A stretch of 64,000 bases of DNA from Haloferula luteola (GTDB taxonomy: Bacteria; Verrucomicrobiota; Verrucomicrobiia; Verrucomicrobiales; Akkermansiaceae), in the NCBI RefSeq assembly GCF_014201715.1, contig NZ_JACHFD010000005.1, positions 124,001-188,000 of the forward strand, in the 5' to 3' direction. Shown here one piece after another: positions 44,108-53,223 of this stretch (positions within the stretch are counted from its first letter, which is position 1; each line of letters begins with the position of its first letter). Made by a program: the position numbers and the translations under genes. Below the pieces are notes generated by a model. It worked only from the letters and a program-made list of their open reading frames with translations. It searched no databases and had not been told where the DNA came from.

Positions 44108-44956
44108 TCAGCCTGCGAAGGTGTGCGAAGGAAGCCCGTGGACTCCTAGGCCCTTGATGACGAGCAATCGGCCTGCGAGTTCTTCGACTTCGGTTTTGTG
44201 CACTCCGGTGGTGACGTAGAGGTCGCTCAAGTCCGGTCCACCGAAGGCGCAGGAGGTGGTTTCGAGGCAGGGGAGGTCGATTCGGTGAAGGGTTTCGCCG
44301 GTGACTGGGGAGTAGCAGACGACGCAGGCCCCGTGGCAGAAGGCGATCCAGAGGTTGCCGTCGGCATCGAGGGTCATGCCATCGGGAGAGGCGTCGATGG
44401 CGGAGGTGTCGACAACCCCTCGGAGGTTGGAGAGGTGGCCGTCAGCATAATCGAAGGCAAGGACTTCCTTGCGAGGGGTGTCGATGTAGTAGCAGGTCTT
44501 TCCGTCTGGGCTCCAGATGATGCCGTTTGAGTTGGTGACAGGACCGAAAACTTCGTGGACGGAGAGGTCGGGATCGAGCCGATAGAGGCGGGCATCGCCG
44601 GTCTTTTTGACCAGGCTGATGGTGCCTGCGAAGAAGCGTCCATCGGGGGAGCATTTGCCATCGTTGAACCGGTTATCGGGTTTGTCCGGTTCGGGATCGG
44701 AGAGAGGGCTCAGGCCTCCGGTTGCGGGATCGAGAAAGTGAAATCCATGGTCGCCGGCGATGAGGAGGCCGCCGGAGTCGCGAACGACGACGGTGCCGAC
44801 GCGTTCACCGATCTGCCACGATGTTTCCTGTCCGGTGGCGGGTTGAAAGCGGTGGACCTGCTGGCCCTCGATATCGACGTAGTAGAGGGAATCCTGATGC
44901 CAGAGGGCTCCTTCGCCCCATTGGGAGTGGATGGTGCCGGCGGGTTCGATGGTCAT
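44108..44956 (-). CDS. SMP-30/gluconolactonase family protein
   Basis: A 282-residue six-bladed beta-propeller lactonase. Metal-site and family motifs are GEGALWHQDSLYYVDIEG, DNRFNDGKCSPDGRFFAGT, NGIIWSPDGKTCYYIDTP and a segment with MTLDADGNLWIAFCHG. Enzymes of this family hydrolyse sugar lactones with a divalent cation. The precise sugar is not predictable. It has no sugar-catabolic neighbours; ppk1 lies 104 bases upstream on the same strand. Confidence 0.9.
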   Translation of the reverse strand: MTIEPAGTIHSQWGEGALWHQDSLYYVDIEGQQVHRFQPATGQETSWQIGERVGTVVVRDSGGLLIAGDHGFHFLDPATGGLSPLSDPEPDKPDNRFNDGKCSPDGRFFAGTISLVKKTGDARLYRLDPDLSVHEVFGPVTNSNGIIWSPDGKTCYYIDTPRKEVLAFDYADGHLSNLRGVVDTSAIDASPDGMTLDADGNLWIAFCHGACVVCYSPVTGETLHRIDLPCLETTSCAFGGPDLSDLYVTTGVHKTEVEELAGRLLVIKGLGVHGLPSHTFAG

Positions 44957-45060
44957 GATGCCGGAGAAAAGGGGAGGGAGGTGGCAGGCGGCAAGGGGAA
45001 AGGGCCGGAAGCGAGGGCAAGGGGAGCCGCAGCGGGTGAGCGATGTTTCCGGGGTGGAGA

Positions 45061-47154
45061 TCAGTCTTGCGGCAGGTGCGGCTCGAAGCGCATGGCGCGT
45101 TCGTGTTCGTGGGCTTTGGCGGACTTGCGCGCTTCCCGGAAGAAGTGCTCCTGGGCGCGGAAAGTTTTTTCGCCTGCGGAAGGGCGAATTTTTTCTGATG
45201 TGCCGTCTGGAAGGATGCGGGAAGCTTGGGAGTTATCGCGGAAGAAGGTATCGAGAGTTTTGATCAATCGACGGCGCGCACGGGCGTCCTCAATGGGGAC
45301 CATGAGTTCGACTCGGCGATCGAGGTTGCGGCCCATCCAGTCAGCGGATGCGATGAAGACTTCGGGGTCGCCGCCGTTGTGGAAGTGGAAGATCCGGGCG
45401 TGTTCGAGGTAGCGATCGATGATGGAGATGACCGTGATGTTCCGCTGCATTTTGGTGTTGCCGGGTTTGAGGCAACAGATCCCACGGACATTGAGTTGAA
45501 TGGTCACTCCGGCTGCCGAAGCGTCGTAGAGGGCGGCAATGATCTCGGGGTCTTGTAAGGAGTTGACCTTGGCGGTGATGCGGGCGGTTTCTCCCTGGCG
45601 CGCACGCTCGGCCTCGGAGGCGATGAGCGACAACAGCCGTGGCTTCATGGCGGTGGGTGCGGGCACGAGGCGTTGGAACCGGAGCAGTTTGGAGCGGCCG
45701 GTGACGGCGTTGAAGAAGATGGAGGCATCGGCGCCAAATTCGGGTCGGCAGGTCAGCAGGGAGATGTCGGTGTAGAGGCGTGAAGTGGATTCGTTGTAGT
45801 TGCCGGTGCCGAGGTGGACGTAGCGACGCAGCCGTCCGGATTCGCGACGGACGACCATGCAGATTTTGGCATGGGTTTTGAGGCCTTTGACGCCATAGAC
45901 GATCTGAGCACCCGCGCGTTGCAGTTCTTCGGCGCGGACGAGGTTGCGGGCTTCATCGAAACGGGCTTTGAGTTCGACGAGGACGGTGACCTGCTTGCCG
46001 TTCTCTGCTGCGCGGATGAGGGCATCGATGATGCGGGAGTTTTTCGCCGTGCGGTAGAGAACCTGTTTGATGGAGAGCACATCGGGATCGACCGCGGCTT
46101 CGGCAATGAAGCGGACGATGGGTTCGAAGCTTTCGTAGGGGTGGTGGAGAAGGATGTCGCCGCGGGCAATGGCATCGAAAACGGGTTCGTTGGGAGGCAG
46201 GGCGGGTGAAGGCTGGGCGGGCCATTCTGCATCGCGCAGTTCATCGAAGCCAGGAATGAAGGCGAGTTCCATGAAGCCAGAAAGGCCGAGGGGCCCCGGG
46301 CAGCGGTAGGTTTCTGCCGAGCTGGCCCGACAAAGATCCTGAATGACTTTCCCTAATTCTCGCGGCATCGGGGTGCCGAGTTCGAGGCGGACGGTATCGG
46401 CGATTTTGCGCGCGGCGAGGACGTCTTCCATTTCGCCTGCGAGGTCGATCGCGTCTTCTTCCTGGACGGCGATGTCGCCATTGCGAGTGACGCGGAAGGT
46501 GGCGGTGGCGGAAAGAGTTTCCCCGGGAAACAAAGATTCGGCGTGGCGGGCGATGACTTCCTCGATGAGAACGAAAGCTTGGGCTTCGCCGGGGACGTCG
46601 ACAGGAATGCGCCGGGGAAGGATTTCCGGCACGGGGACCAGGACGTCGCGGATGGCGCCGGTTTCGTCATCGGTCAACCGGCAGGCGAGGGTGATCTGCA
46701 GGGCGGGAACGTGCGGCGGTGGCCCCTCGGGATCGATGGCCAAGGGGGTGAGAAGTGGACCGACGTGGGTGTGGAAGGAGGCCGCGACTTGCTCGGCCTG
46801 GGTGGAGTCGAGGGCGTCGATGGAGAGCAGCAGGAGGCCGTGGCTTTCGAGTTCGGGAAGGAGGGACTCTGCAAGCAATTGGTACTGGTCTTCCATGAAT
46901 TGGAGGACGCGTTTCCGAATCGCTTGGATCTGTTGATGGGGAGTGAGGCCGGAAAGGTCTCTGCGCTGGCGTCCACTGCGGCGCATGAGCATCAGGCCGC
47001 CGACGCGGACTTGAAAGAACTCGTCGAGATTGGAGGCGGTGATGGCGAGGAATTTGAGTCGCTCCAGCAGGGGGAGGTCGACGCGCAGCGCTTCGTTGAG
47101 GACCCGCTGGTTGAATTCCAGCCAAGAGAGTTCGCGATTGAGGTAGGGCAGCAT
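45061..47154 (-). CDS. ppk1: Polyphosphate kinase 1
   Basis: A 697-residue enzyme that makes long-chain inorganic polyphosphate from ATP. The N-terminal domain starts LPYLNRELSWLEFNQRVL. The middle carries HPYESFEPIVRFI and KQVLYRTAKNSRI. The active-site histidine is in KTHAKICMVVRRESG or the following YVHLGTGNYNESTSRLYTDI motif, and the end has GRNLDRRVELMVPI. Length matches the family. It starts ten bases after the stop codon of the ppx-type gene, forming an operon for polyphosphate synthesis and breakdown. Confidence 0.96.
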   Translation of the reverse strand: MLPYLNRELSWLEFNQRVLNEALRVDLPLLERLKFLAITASNLDEFFQVRVGGLMLMRRSGRQRRDLSGLTPHQQIQAIRKRVLQFMEDQYQLLAESLLPELESHGLLLLSIDALDSTQAEQVAASFHTHVGPLLTPLAIDPEGPPPHVPALQITLACRLTDDETGAIRDVLVPVPEILPRRIPVDVPGEAQAFVLIEEVIARHAESLFPGETLSATATFRVTRNGDIAVQEEDAIDLAGEMEDVLAARKIADTVRLELGTPMPRELGKVIQDLCRASSAETYRCPGPLGLSGFMELAFIPGFDELRDAEWPAQPSPALPPNEPVFDAIARGDILLHHPYESFEPIVRFIAEAAVDPDVLSIKQVLYRTAKNSRIIDALIRAAENGKQVTVLVELKARFDEARNLVRAEELQRAGAQIVYGVKGLKTHAKICMVVRRESGRLRRYVHLGTGNYNESTSRLYTDISLLTCRPEFGADASIFFNAVTGRSKLLRFQRLVPAPTAMKPRLLSLIASEAERARQGETARITAKVNSLQDPEIIAALYDASAAGVTIQLNVRGICCLKPGNTKMQRNITVISIIDRYLEHARIFHFHNGGDPEVFIASADWMGRNLDRRVELMVPIEDARARRRLIKTLDTFFRDNSQASRILPDGTSEKIRPSAGEKTFRAQEHFFREARKSAKAHEHERAMRFEPHLPQD

Positions 47155-47164
47155 CGGTGGTGGA

Positions 47165-48718
47165 TCAGGCGGGGTCTTCGATGAACACGTCGAGGCCGAA
47201 AACTTCGGCGAAAAGGTCGCCCTTTCCCTGCATGGCGAGGCGTTCGACGGCGACGTCGGTGACCCCGGGGAGGCGAAGTTTCAGGCGGCTATTGTCGAGG
47301 CTGACGATGATGTCACGGACCCGCTGAGCGTGGGTCCGCTCAAGGGCGTCGGCGACGCGAAGGATGGCGGCGAGTTTGGAAACGAGGATGCGGTCGGCGG
47401 TGTCGAGCGCGGCGTAGATGGGGTGATCGAGCTTCGGCCCGGAATGCCGGTGATAGCGGGAGACGAGGGCGATGATGGTGACGTCACGGCGGTCGAGCCC
47501 GAAGATCTCGCTATTGAGAATGATGTATTCGGAGTGTTTGTGGTGAGCACGTGGGCTGACGTAGGTGCCGACTTCGTGAAGGATGGCGGCGACGTGGAGC
47601 AGGAGGGCATCGTGTTGGCCCATGCCATGGAGGGCCTGGAGTTGCTCAAACAAGTGGAGGGAGATGCGGCCGACGTGTTCTCCGTGGCTGGGATCTGACT
47701 GGTAGCGCGAGGAGAGGATGCGGGCGGACCGCAGGACTTCCTGGTCGAGGGAGTCGGTGAGGTTCGAGGAAACGAGGAGATCGAGGAGCAGTCCGCGTTC
47801 GTAGTCGCTTGAGGGGATGTGGAGGGACTCCGACCCGAGGGATTCCGCGATGGCGAGGTTGATTTCGAGGGCGGGGACGAGGGCCTCCGCGGTTTGGTAG
47901 TCGATCTGGAAATGCTGGACGAGTTCGAGTTCGCTCATTTCCGAGGCTTGGCGGGCGAGGCGCCGGAGGAGTTTGCGCGAGGAGATGCCCTTGGTGTCGG
48001 TGAGGAACGAGGCGACCTGTTGGATTTCGTAGCCAATGAGGACGAGGGCATCGAGGCGGGCATCCAGGTAGTCGAAACGCAGCTGCGTGAGGTTGGCGGA
48101 GCCACTTTCGCGAATCACGCGGAGCATGGCTGCACCTCCGTTGTGGGAGCCTTCGATGGCTTCCCGAGTACGGTGAGCGCCCATCCGATAGGAGGTGTAG
48201 CGAGTGATGGCACTCTCTTCGAAGAACAAGGCGCGGGTGTTGCCGGGGCCGACGTGGATGACCAAGGCCCGCGGGTGCTGCATGGCGGGCATGTCTTTGA
48301 GCCGACGCCGAGTCTTGAGATAGATCAGCCGGGTCATTTCGCCATCATCGATGGGGGCGATGGCGAGGCCGCAGGCGATGCGGATGCGGTTGAGAAAGCG
48401 TTCGTGGTTGGTGGCCTCGATGATGATGTTGGTGGCGACCGCACGGGAGGCGGCATCAAGGCGGATGCCATTCTCGCGGGCGGTGTCGGCGAAGCCACTG
48501 AGGATGGTGACGATGCGTTCGATGGTTTCGCTGGTGATTTCACCGTGGCGGAAAATATCGCGAGCGAGCGGGGCGGGCTGCTCAAGAATATCGATGGGGA
48601 TGTGGCAGCCTTCCTCGTTGGTCTCGGCAATGAGCATCGAGACGGAGCTGGCTCCGATGTGGATGACCACCGATGGGGTGGATTCAGGGGCGGGAACGGT
48701 CGTTGCCGGCTCGGACAT
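47165..48718 (-). CDS. Exopolyphosphatase / guanosine pentaphosphatase family (Ppx/GppA) with HD domain
   Basis: A 517-residue protein. The N-terminal actin-like ASKHA domain (VVIHIGASSVSMLIAE, later HVGPGNTRALFFEE) is the Ppx/GppA catalytic unit. The C-terminal part is an HD-like domain with AAILHEVGTYVSPRAHHKHSEYII. Such enzymes hydrolyse terminal phosphate from polyphosphate or pppGpp. The direct link to ppk1 favours the polyphosphate role. The gene is divergent from ppk2 with 93 bases between them, so the three genes may share regulation. Confidence 0.93.
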   Translation of the reverse strand: MSEPATTVPAPESTPSVVIHIGASSVSMLIAETNEEGCHIPIDILEQPAPLARDIFRHGEITSETIERIVTILSGFADTARENGIRLDAASRAVATNIIIEATNHERFLNRIRIACGLAIAPIDDGEMTRLIYLKTRRRLKDMPAMQHPRALVIHVGPGNTRALFFEESAITRYTSYRMGAHRTREAIEGSHNGGAAMLRVIRESGSANLTQLRFDYLDARLDALVLIGYEIQQVASFLTDTKGISSRKLLRRLARQASEMSELELVQHFQIDYQTAEALVPALEINLAIAESLGSESLHIPSSDYERGLLLDLLVSSNLTDSLDQEVLRSARILSSRYQSDPSHGEHVGRISLHLFEQLQALHGMGQHDALLLHVAAILHEVGTYVSPRAHHKHSEYIILNSEIFGLDRRDVTIIALVSRYHRHSGPKLDHPIYAALDTADRILVSKLAAILRVADALERTHAQRVRDIIVSLDNSRLKLRLPGVTDVAVERLAMQGKGDLFAEVFGLDVFIEDPA

Positions 48719-48811
48719 CAGGGATCGACAGTGGCGCGGAAGGGGCTGCTTGCAACGCTGAAAATGTGACAGAGGTTCATTCGCTCAATTGGTGCTTTTC
48801 TCTCCGCGCCA

Positions 48812-49660
48812 ATGTCGCAAGCATGGGCTGACATGAAGTTAGGCGACCCGCGCAAGGCGTTCCTCGTCCCTGAAGGGGGAAAGGTGAAGCTGACGGAAGA
48901 GGGAGCGGATGAGCTCAAGATCTTTCCCAAAGGAGGGAAGTCGGATGGAGAGCAGTTGTTCTTGGAGATTCTCCAGAAAATCAAAGCCCAACAGAAGGTG
49001 CTCTATGCTCAGGGCAAGCACCGGGTGTTGGTGATCATCCAGGCGATGGATACGGGAGGCAAGGACGGCTGTGTGAAGTCGGTGTTTTCCACGGTGGATC
49101 CGGCGGGCATTTCTGTGAAGTCCTTCAAGAAGCCGAACGAGGAGGATCTGGCCCACGATTTCCTGTGGCGGGTGCATCCGCATGTGCCGGGAAATGGAGA
49201 AATCACGGTGTTCAACCGCAGTCATTATGAGGACATCATCGCGGTGAGGGTGAAGAAGCTCTATGACGACAGTGTGTGGAAGCGCCGCTATCGCCATGTG
49301 ATCGAGTTCGAAAGAATGTTGGCGGAGGAGGGCACGACGATTCTGAAGATTTTCCTTCATATTTCGAAGGCGGAGCAGAAGCGGCGGCTTGAGGCGCGGT
49401 TGAAGAACCCCGCGAAGCATTGGAAATTTCATCCGGACGATTTGGCGGATCGGGAGCGTTGGGAATGCTTTCAAAATGCCTATGAGGATCTGATTGAGCG
49501 GACCAGTACTGAGCACGCGCCTTGGTATGTGATCCCGGCAGATCGCAAGTGGTTCCGGAACCTTGCGGTGGCGCAGCTCTTTTCTGAGACGCTGCAAGAT
49601 TTGGATCTCACTTTCCCCAAGGTGTCATGGGACGCAGAGGAGATTCGCATCAGCGATTGA
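48812..49660 (+). CDS. ppk2: Polyphosphate kinase 2 family (polyphosphate:nucleotide phosphotransferase)
   Basis: A 282-residue P-loop protein of the PPK2 family. Walker A is AMDTGGKDG, followed by VDPAGISVKSFKKP, LAHDFLWRVHPHVPGNGEI, the FNRSHYED motif and a lid (KRRLEARLKNPAKHWKF). The order is that of the subgroup TIGR03709 that includes class III enzymes, which phosphorylate AMP and ADP using polyphosphate. This would let the cell use the ppk1 product to regenerate nucleotides. The class assignment is inference. The start at 48812 is an ATG; a second ATG at 48833 is possible. Confidence 0.92.
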   Translation: MSQAWADMKLGDPRKAFLVPEGGKVKLTEEGADELKIFPKGGKSDGEQLFLEILQKIKAQQKVLYAQGKHRVLVIIQAMDTGGKDGCVKSVFSTVDPAGISVKSFKKPNEEDLAHDFLWRVHPHVPGNGEITVFNRSHYEDIIAVRVKKLYDDSVWKRRYRHVIEFERMLAEEGTTILKIFLHISKAEQKRRLEARLKNPAKHWKFHPDDLADRERWECFQNAYEDLIERTSTEHAPWYVIPADRKWFRNLAVAQLFSETLQDLDLTFPKVSWDAEEIRISD

Positions 49661-49691
49661 CAGGCCGGAAGTCGTAGGATGAAACACGGCC

Positions 49692-50105
49692 ATGGGTTCA
49701 TGGGACACAACCGCGTTCGCAAACGATACCGCTGCTGATTGGCTGGCGGAACTGGTAGAGACTTCCGGCTGGAGCATGATCGACGAGGCTTTTTCGTCGG
49801 TGATCGCGGCAGGCGGCGACTTCATTGAAGCGCAGCAGGGGGAGGAAGCGATTGCTGCCGCTGAGGTGGTGGCATGGATCAATGGTCAGCCAGGGGATAC
49901 CGCCGAGGATACGGATGCTCTGGAGGAGTGGATCGACGAACAGGAGTTCGAGGCTGATGCCAACCGCGCCAAGCGAGCCCGCAAGGTGGTGGACCGGATT
50001 TTCAATGAACCTTCGGAACTTCGGACGCAGTGGGAAGAAGAAGGAGAATTCGACGACTGGCGCAAAGAGCTGACTTCGTTGAAGGATCGCCTCGCAGGAG
50101 GTTGA
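49692..50105 (+). CDS. DUF4259 domain protein
   Basis: A 137-residue acidic protein starting MGSWDTTAFANDTAADWLAEL, the hallmark of the DUF4259 family (GxWGxxxFxNDxAxDWxxEL). The rest is helical and rich in glutamate and tryptophan. The family has no known function; members occur singly in many genomes. It lies 31 bases after ppk2 and may be co-transcribed with it. A hairpin and a tRNA gene on the opposite strand follow. Confidence 0.85.
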   Translation: MGSWDTTAFANDTAADWLAELVETSGWSMIDEAFSSVIAAGGDFIEAQQGEEAIAAAEVVAWINGQPGDTAEDTDALEEWIDEQEFEADANRAKRARKVVDRIFNEPSELRTQWEEEGEFDDWRKELTSLKDRLAGG

Positions 50106-50146
50106 TCGAAGGCTGGGCCTGAGAGAAGAGGCGTTACGTGGAACTG

Positions 50147-50165
50147 CCGGAGACAGGGTCTCCGG
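50147..50165. terminator. Hairpin directly after tRNA-Arg and after the DUF4259 gene
   Basis: CCGGAGAC (50147-50154) pairs perfectly with GTCTCCGG (50158-50165) around a 3-base loop. It touches the tRNA CCA end on the minus strand and lies about 40 bases after the DUF4259 stop codon on the plus strand. There is no T tract. It may act as a terminator in both directions or mark a processing site. Confidence 0.55.
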
Positions 50166-50240
50166 TGGTGGACCCGGCAGGAATCGAACCTGCATCTGCG
50201 CCTTCGGAGGGCGCCATTCTATCCGTTGAAATACGGGTCC
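50166..50240 (-). tRNA. tRNA-Arg (anticodon CCG), CCA encoded
   Basis: The minus strand from 50240 folds as a complete cloverleaf. The acceptor GGACCCG pairs with CGGGTCC. The D arm is TTTC/GAAT with one mismatch. The anticodon stem GCGCC/GGCGC has loop CTCCGAA and anticodon CCG, for arginine CGG codons. The T arm is GCAGG/CCTGC with loop TTCGATT. The discriminator is A and the genome encodes CCA (50168-50166). It lies between DUF4259 and pyrG. Confidence 0.95.
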
Positions 50241-50279
50241 TTTTTGACCGGTGCCGCGGGTTTCCGCGGGCGGGCGGGA

Positions 50280-50308
50280 GTGTTAATGCCCGCTTCCGGA
50301 ATTGGCAA
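50280..50308 (-). promoter_or_regulatory. Candidate promoter of tRNA-Arg
   Basis: On the minus strand TTGCCA (50308-50303) is followed, after 17 bases, by TAACAC (50285-50280). The transcript would start near 50273, about 33 bases before the tRNA. The match to consensus is moderate. Confidence 0.4.
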
Positions 50309-50428
50309 GGGAGAAGCAGAGATTTTGCAGGGTGGATGAGGGAGGCGGGAATCGCCCTTGCGCCGCTGCCGGCTTTGGCTCGTGACGACGAGCTGGAATC
50401 GCCCGTCGTCACGAAGGAAGGGACGGTT

Positions 50429-52054
50429 TCAAGCTTCGAGGTCCTTGTGCGCACGCTCGAGTGCGGCCTTGACGAAGCCCGAGAACAAGGGGTGGGGTCG
50501 GTTGGGCTTCGATTGGAATTCCGGATGGAATTGGGAGGCCACGTAGAACGGGTGCTCGGGGACTTCGATGATCTCTACGAGGCCTTCCCCGGCGGAAACC
50601 GAGGAGATGACCAGGCCGGCCTTTTGCAGGCGATCCTGGTAGTCGGAGTTGAATTCGTAGCGGTGGCGGTGGCGTTCGTGAATGCGATCCGCACCGCCAT
50701 AGAGGTCGGATGCTTTGGTGCCGGCGAAGAGGATGCTCTCGCAGGAGCCGAGACGCATGGTCGCTCCCATGGTGTCGACCCCCTTCTGCTCTTCCTGCAG
50801 GCAGATGACGGGGTGCACGGTGTTTTTATCGAACTCGGTGGAGTTGGCGTTTTCGAGATCGCAGACGTTGCGGGCGAATTCGATGGTGGCGATCTGCATG
50901 CCGAGGCAGATGCCGAAATAGGGGATCTTATTTTCGCGAGCGTAGCGAGCGGCCTGGATCTTTCCTTCGATGCCTCGGTCGCCGAATCCGCCGGGAACGA
51001 GGATGCCATGAACGGCTCCGATGGCTTCCGATGCGCCGCGGTCTTCGATGGCCTCGGCTTCGACTCGGACGATTTCGATTTTGGTATCGTGATGGGCGCC
51101 CGCGTGGATGAGGGATTCGTAGATCGATTTGTAGGCGTCCTGCAGTTCGATGTACTTGCCGACGACGGCAATCGTCGCACGATTGCGGGGTTTGATGATT
51201 TTCTGGACGAAGGTTTCCCAATCTTCGAGGGCAGGGGACGGGGTGTGTCCGAGCCCGATTTTGTCGACGACGAGGCGGTCGATCTTATCGCGGCGCAGGT
51301 CGAGTGGGCATTCGTAGATGGTGTGGGCGACGTCGCGGAAGGCGACAACGTTCTTGCGTTCGACGTTGCAGAACATGGCGATTTTGCGCCGGTTGTCTTC
51401 GTCGAGGTCGGCCTCGGTGCGGCAGATGATGATATCAGGTTGAATGCCGATTTCGCGCAGTTTGGCGACGGATTGTTGGGTCGGCTTGGTTTTCACTTCT
51501 CCGGCGGCCTTGATGAAGGGCAGCAGGGTGACGTGGATGAAGCAGACGTTTTCCTTGCCCACTTCGAGGGCGAATTGGCGGAGGGCTTCGAGGAAAAGGA
51601 GGCCTTCCATGTCCCCCACGGTGCCGCCGATTTCGGTGATGAGGACGTCAACTTCCGGGTTGTCGTCGGTGACTTTGTGCAGCCGGGCTTTGATCTCGTC
51701 GGTGACGTGAGGGATGAACTGGACGGTTTTGCCCAAGTAGTCGCCGCGGCGTTCTTTTTTGATGACGGCGTCAAATACCTGTCCGGAGGTGAGGTTGTTC
51801 ATCCGGGAGAGGACGCCCGAGGTGAAACGCTCGTAGTGGCCGAGGTCGAGGTCCGTTTCCGCCCCGTCGTCGAGGACGTAGACCTCCCCGTGCTGGTAAG
51901 GGGACATGGTGCCGGGGTCGACGTTGAGGTATGGGTCGAACTTCTGCATCAGCACCTTGAGGCCGCGATGTTCGAGGAGGGTGCCAATGGACGCGGCGGC
52001 AAGGCCCTTGCCGAGGGAGGAGACGACGCCGCCGGTGACGAAGATGTATTTCAT
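50429..52054 (-). CDS. pyrG: CTP synthase
   Basis: A 541-residue enzyme that aminates UTP to CTP using glutamine or ammonia. The N-terminal synthase domain starts [20 protein letters not shown] and has [15 protein letters not shown] and [13 protein letters not shown]. The C-terminal class I glutaminase domain has GICLGMQ with the catalytic cysteine and a segment ending in HPE. Length and order are normal. The ATG at 52054 is clearly right, since upstream residues lack similarity. It follows kdsB by 16 bases, a frequent pairing that supplies CTP for CMP-Kdo. Confidence 0.97.
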   Translation of the reverse strand: MKYIFVTGGVVSSLGKGLAAASIGTLLEHRGLKVLMQKFDPYLNVDPGTMSPYQHGEVYVLDDGAETDLDLGHYERFTSGVLSRMNNLTSGQVFDAVIKKERRGDYLGKTVQFIPHVTDEIKARLHKVTDDNPEVDVLITEIGGTVGDMEGLLFLEALRQFALEVGKENVCFIHVTLLPFIKAAGEVKTKPTQQSVAKLREIGIQPDIIICRTEADLDEDNRRKIAMFCNVERKNVVAFRDVAHTIYECPLDLRRDKIDRLVVDKIGLGHTPSPALEDWETFVQKIIKPRNRATIAVVGKYIELQDAYKSIYESLIHAGAHHDTKIEIVRVEAEAIEDRGASEAIGAVHGILVPGGFGDRGIEGKIQAARYARENKIPYFGICLGMQIATIEFARNVCDLENANSTEFDKNTVHPVICLQEEQKGVDTMGATMRLGSCESILFAGTKASDLYGGADRIHERHRHRYEFNSDYQDRLQKAGLVISSVSAGEGLVEIIEVPEHPFYVASQFHPEFQSKPNRPHPLFSGFVKAALERAHKDLEA

Positions 52055-52070
52055 GAAGTTCCGGGATGAA

Positions 52071-52865
52071 TCAGTGTGCTGCGGAAAGGAGGCGCTCCAC
52101 TTCGAGGGCTTGCTCGGGTGTGTCAACCCCTGGTGAGGTATCGAGGGTAGGAAGAACCTGAATGGATGCCCCATTTTCGAGGGCGCGAAGTTGCTCAAGG
52201 GATTCGGCGCGTTCGAGCGGCGAGGGGGGCCAAGTCACGAATTTCTCCAGGAATTCGCGGCGGTAGGCGTAGATGCCTTTGTGGCGGTAGACGGGGAGGC
52301 CGTCGACGGGATTGCGGAAGTAGGGCAGAGGTGAGCGGGAGAAATAGAGGGCACGGCCGTCGAGGGCGGTGACGACTTTGACGACATTCGGGTCTTGGAC
52401 GGCGGGATCGGCAGGATCGAGAGGATTGGCTGCGGTGGCCATGTCGAGGCGCGGATGGGCGGCCATGGTGGCGGCGAGTTCGTCGACCAATTCGGGGTCG
52501 ATCAACGGCTCGTCGCCTTGAATATTCACGATGTGAGTGGCGCTGGGCAGGGATGCCAGTGCCTCGGCAATGCGGTCGGTGCCCGTGGGGTGATCCGGCG
52601 AGGTGAGAATCACCCGGGCTCCAAATGCCTCGGCGGCCTCGTAGATGCGCGAATCGTCGGTGGCGATGGCCAATTCGTCGAGTTGTCGGCATTGGCGACA
52701 GCGTTCCCAGACGTGCTGGACCAGCGGTTTTCCCGCGATGAGGTGAAGGGGCTTCCCGGGGAAGCGTGAGGACCCCCAGCGGGCTGGGAGAATGCCGACG
52801 ATGTGTGTTCCGCCTGAGTTCAACAAAGCGGACGGAGAGTAGTCAGCCCGTGTGCGGGCGGGCAA
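52071..52865 (-). CDS. kdsB: 3-deoxy-manno-octulosonate cytidylyltransferase
   Basis: An enzyme of about 250-264 residues that activates Kdo as CMP-Kdo for lipopolysaccharide core synthesis. Conserved segments are [66 protein letters not shown] and [14 protein letters not shown]. No ATG or GTG lies in frame before the conserved start. The region offers only TTG codons, at 52865, 52826 and 52823; 52865 is given as the outer limit and 52823 would fit the family better. It implies a Gram-negative envelope. Confidence 0.93.
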   Translation of the reverse strand: MPARTRADYSPSALLNSGGTHIVGILPARWGSSRFPGKPLHLIAGKPLVQHVWERCRQCRQLDELAIATDDSRIYEAAEAFGARVILTSPDHPTGTDRIAEALASLPSATHIVNIQGDEPLIDPELVDELAATMAAHPRLDMATAANPLDPADPAVQDPNVVKVVTALDGRALYFSRSPLPYFRNPVDGLPVYRHKGIYAYRREFLEKFVTWPPSPLERAESLEQLRALENGASIQVLPTLDTSPGVDTPEQALEVERLLSAAH

Positions 52866-52898
52866 GAGCGGTGTTGAGATGCTGGAGGGAAAATGCTC

Positions 52899-53156
52899 TC
52901 AGTGCCCCGTCCACTGGCCGTCTGACTCGAGCAGTCTCAGAGCCTTATCGAAAGATTTGCCGGTCAAGAAATGCTCGAGCCGGGAAGACAGTTGGCCGCG
53001 ATGTTGATGATGCCAGTGATCAATGTTCTCGGAGACCTCTTGAAGGGCGACAAGGTGCCCCTGCGGGTCTTTTTCATACCACGCGCGGTCTGCGATGACT
53101 GCAAGGCGGTGGCGAAGAAGTTCGGCAAGGTCGGCGTGAATCATCGACAGGACCAT
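52899..53156 (-). CDS. Small conserved hypothetical protein
   Basis: An 85-residue helical protein (IHADLAELLRHRLAVIADRAW through LEHFLTGKSFDKALRLLE). I do not know a function. The pattern, with DPxxHLxxLxEVSExI in the middle and FL...SxDKALxxLE at the end, resembles small proteins I associate with this bacterial group, but I cannot confirm the family here. It lies 33 bases before kdsB on the same strand and may be the first gene of its transcript. A start at 53144 is also possible. Confidence 0.6.
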   Translation of the reverse strand: MVLSMIHADLAELLRHRLAVIADRAWYEKDPQGHLVALQEVSENIDHWHHQHRGQLSSRLEHFLTGKSFDKALRLLESDGQWTGH

Positions 53157-53223
53157 GCATGGGTGCTGCCTCGAGGGCAAATCCGTCGTCGACGGACCCT
53201 GTCGGCGCTTTCTAGCCTCCGCC

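Noticed and set aside
50138-52069. A 643-codon open frame on the plus strand opposite pyrG
   Set aside because: It lies wholly antisense to the clear CTP synthase gene and across tRNA-Arg, and its product is a low-complexity D/E/G/V-rich sequence expected from the reverse of a GC-rich gene.
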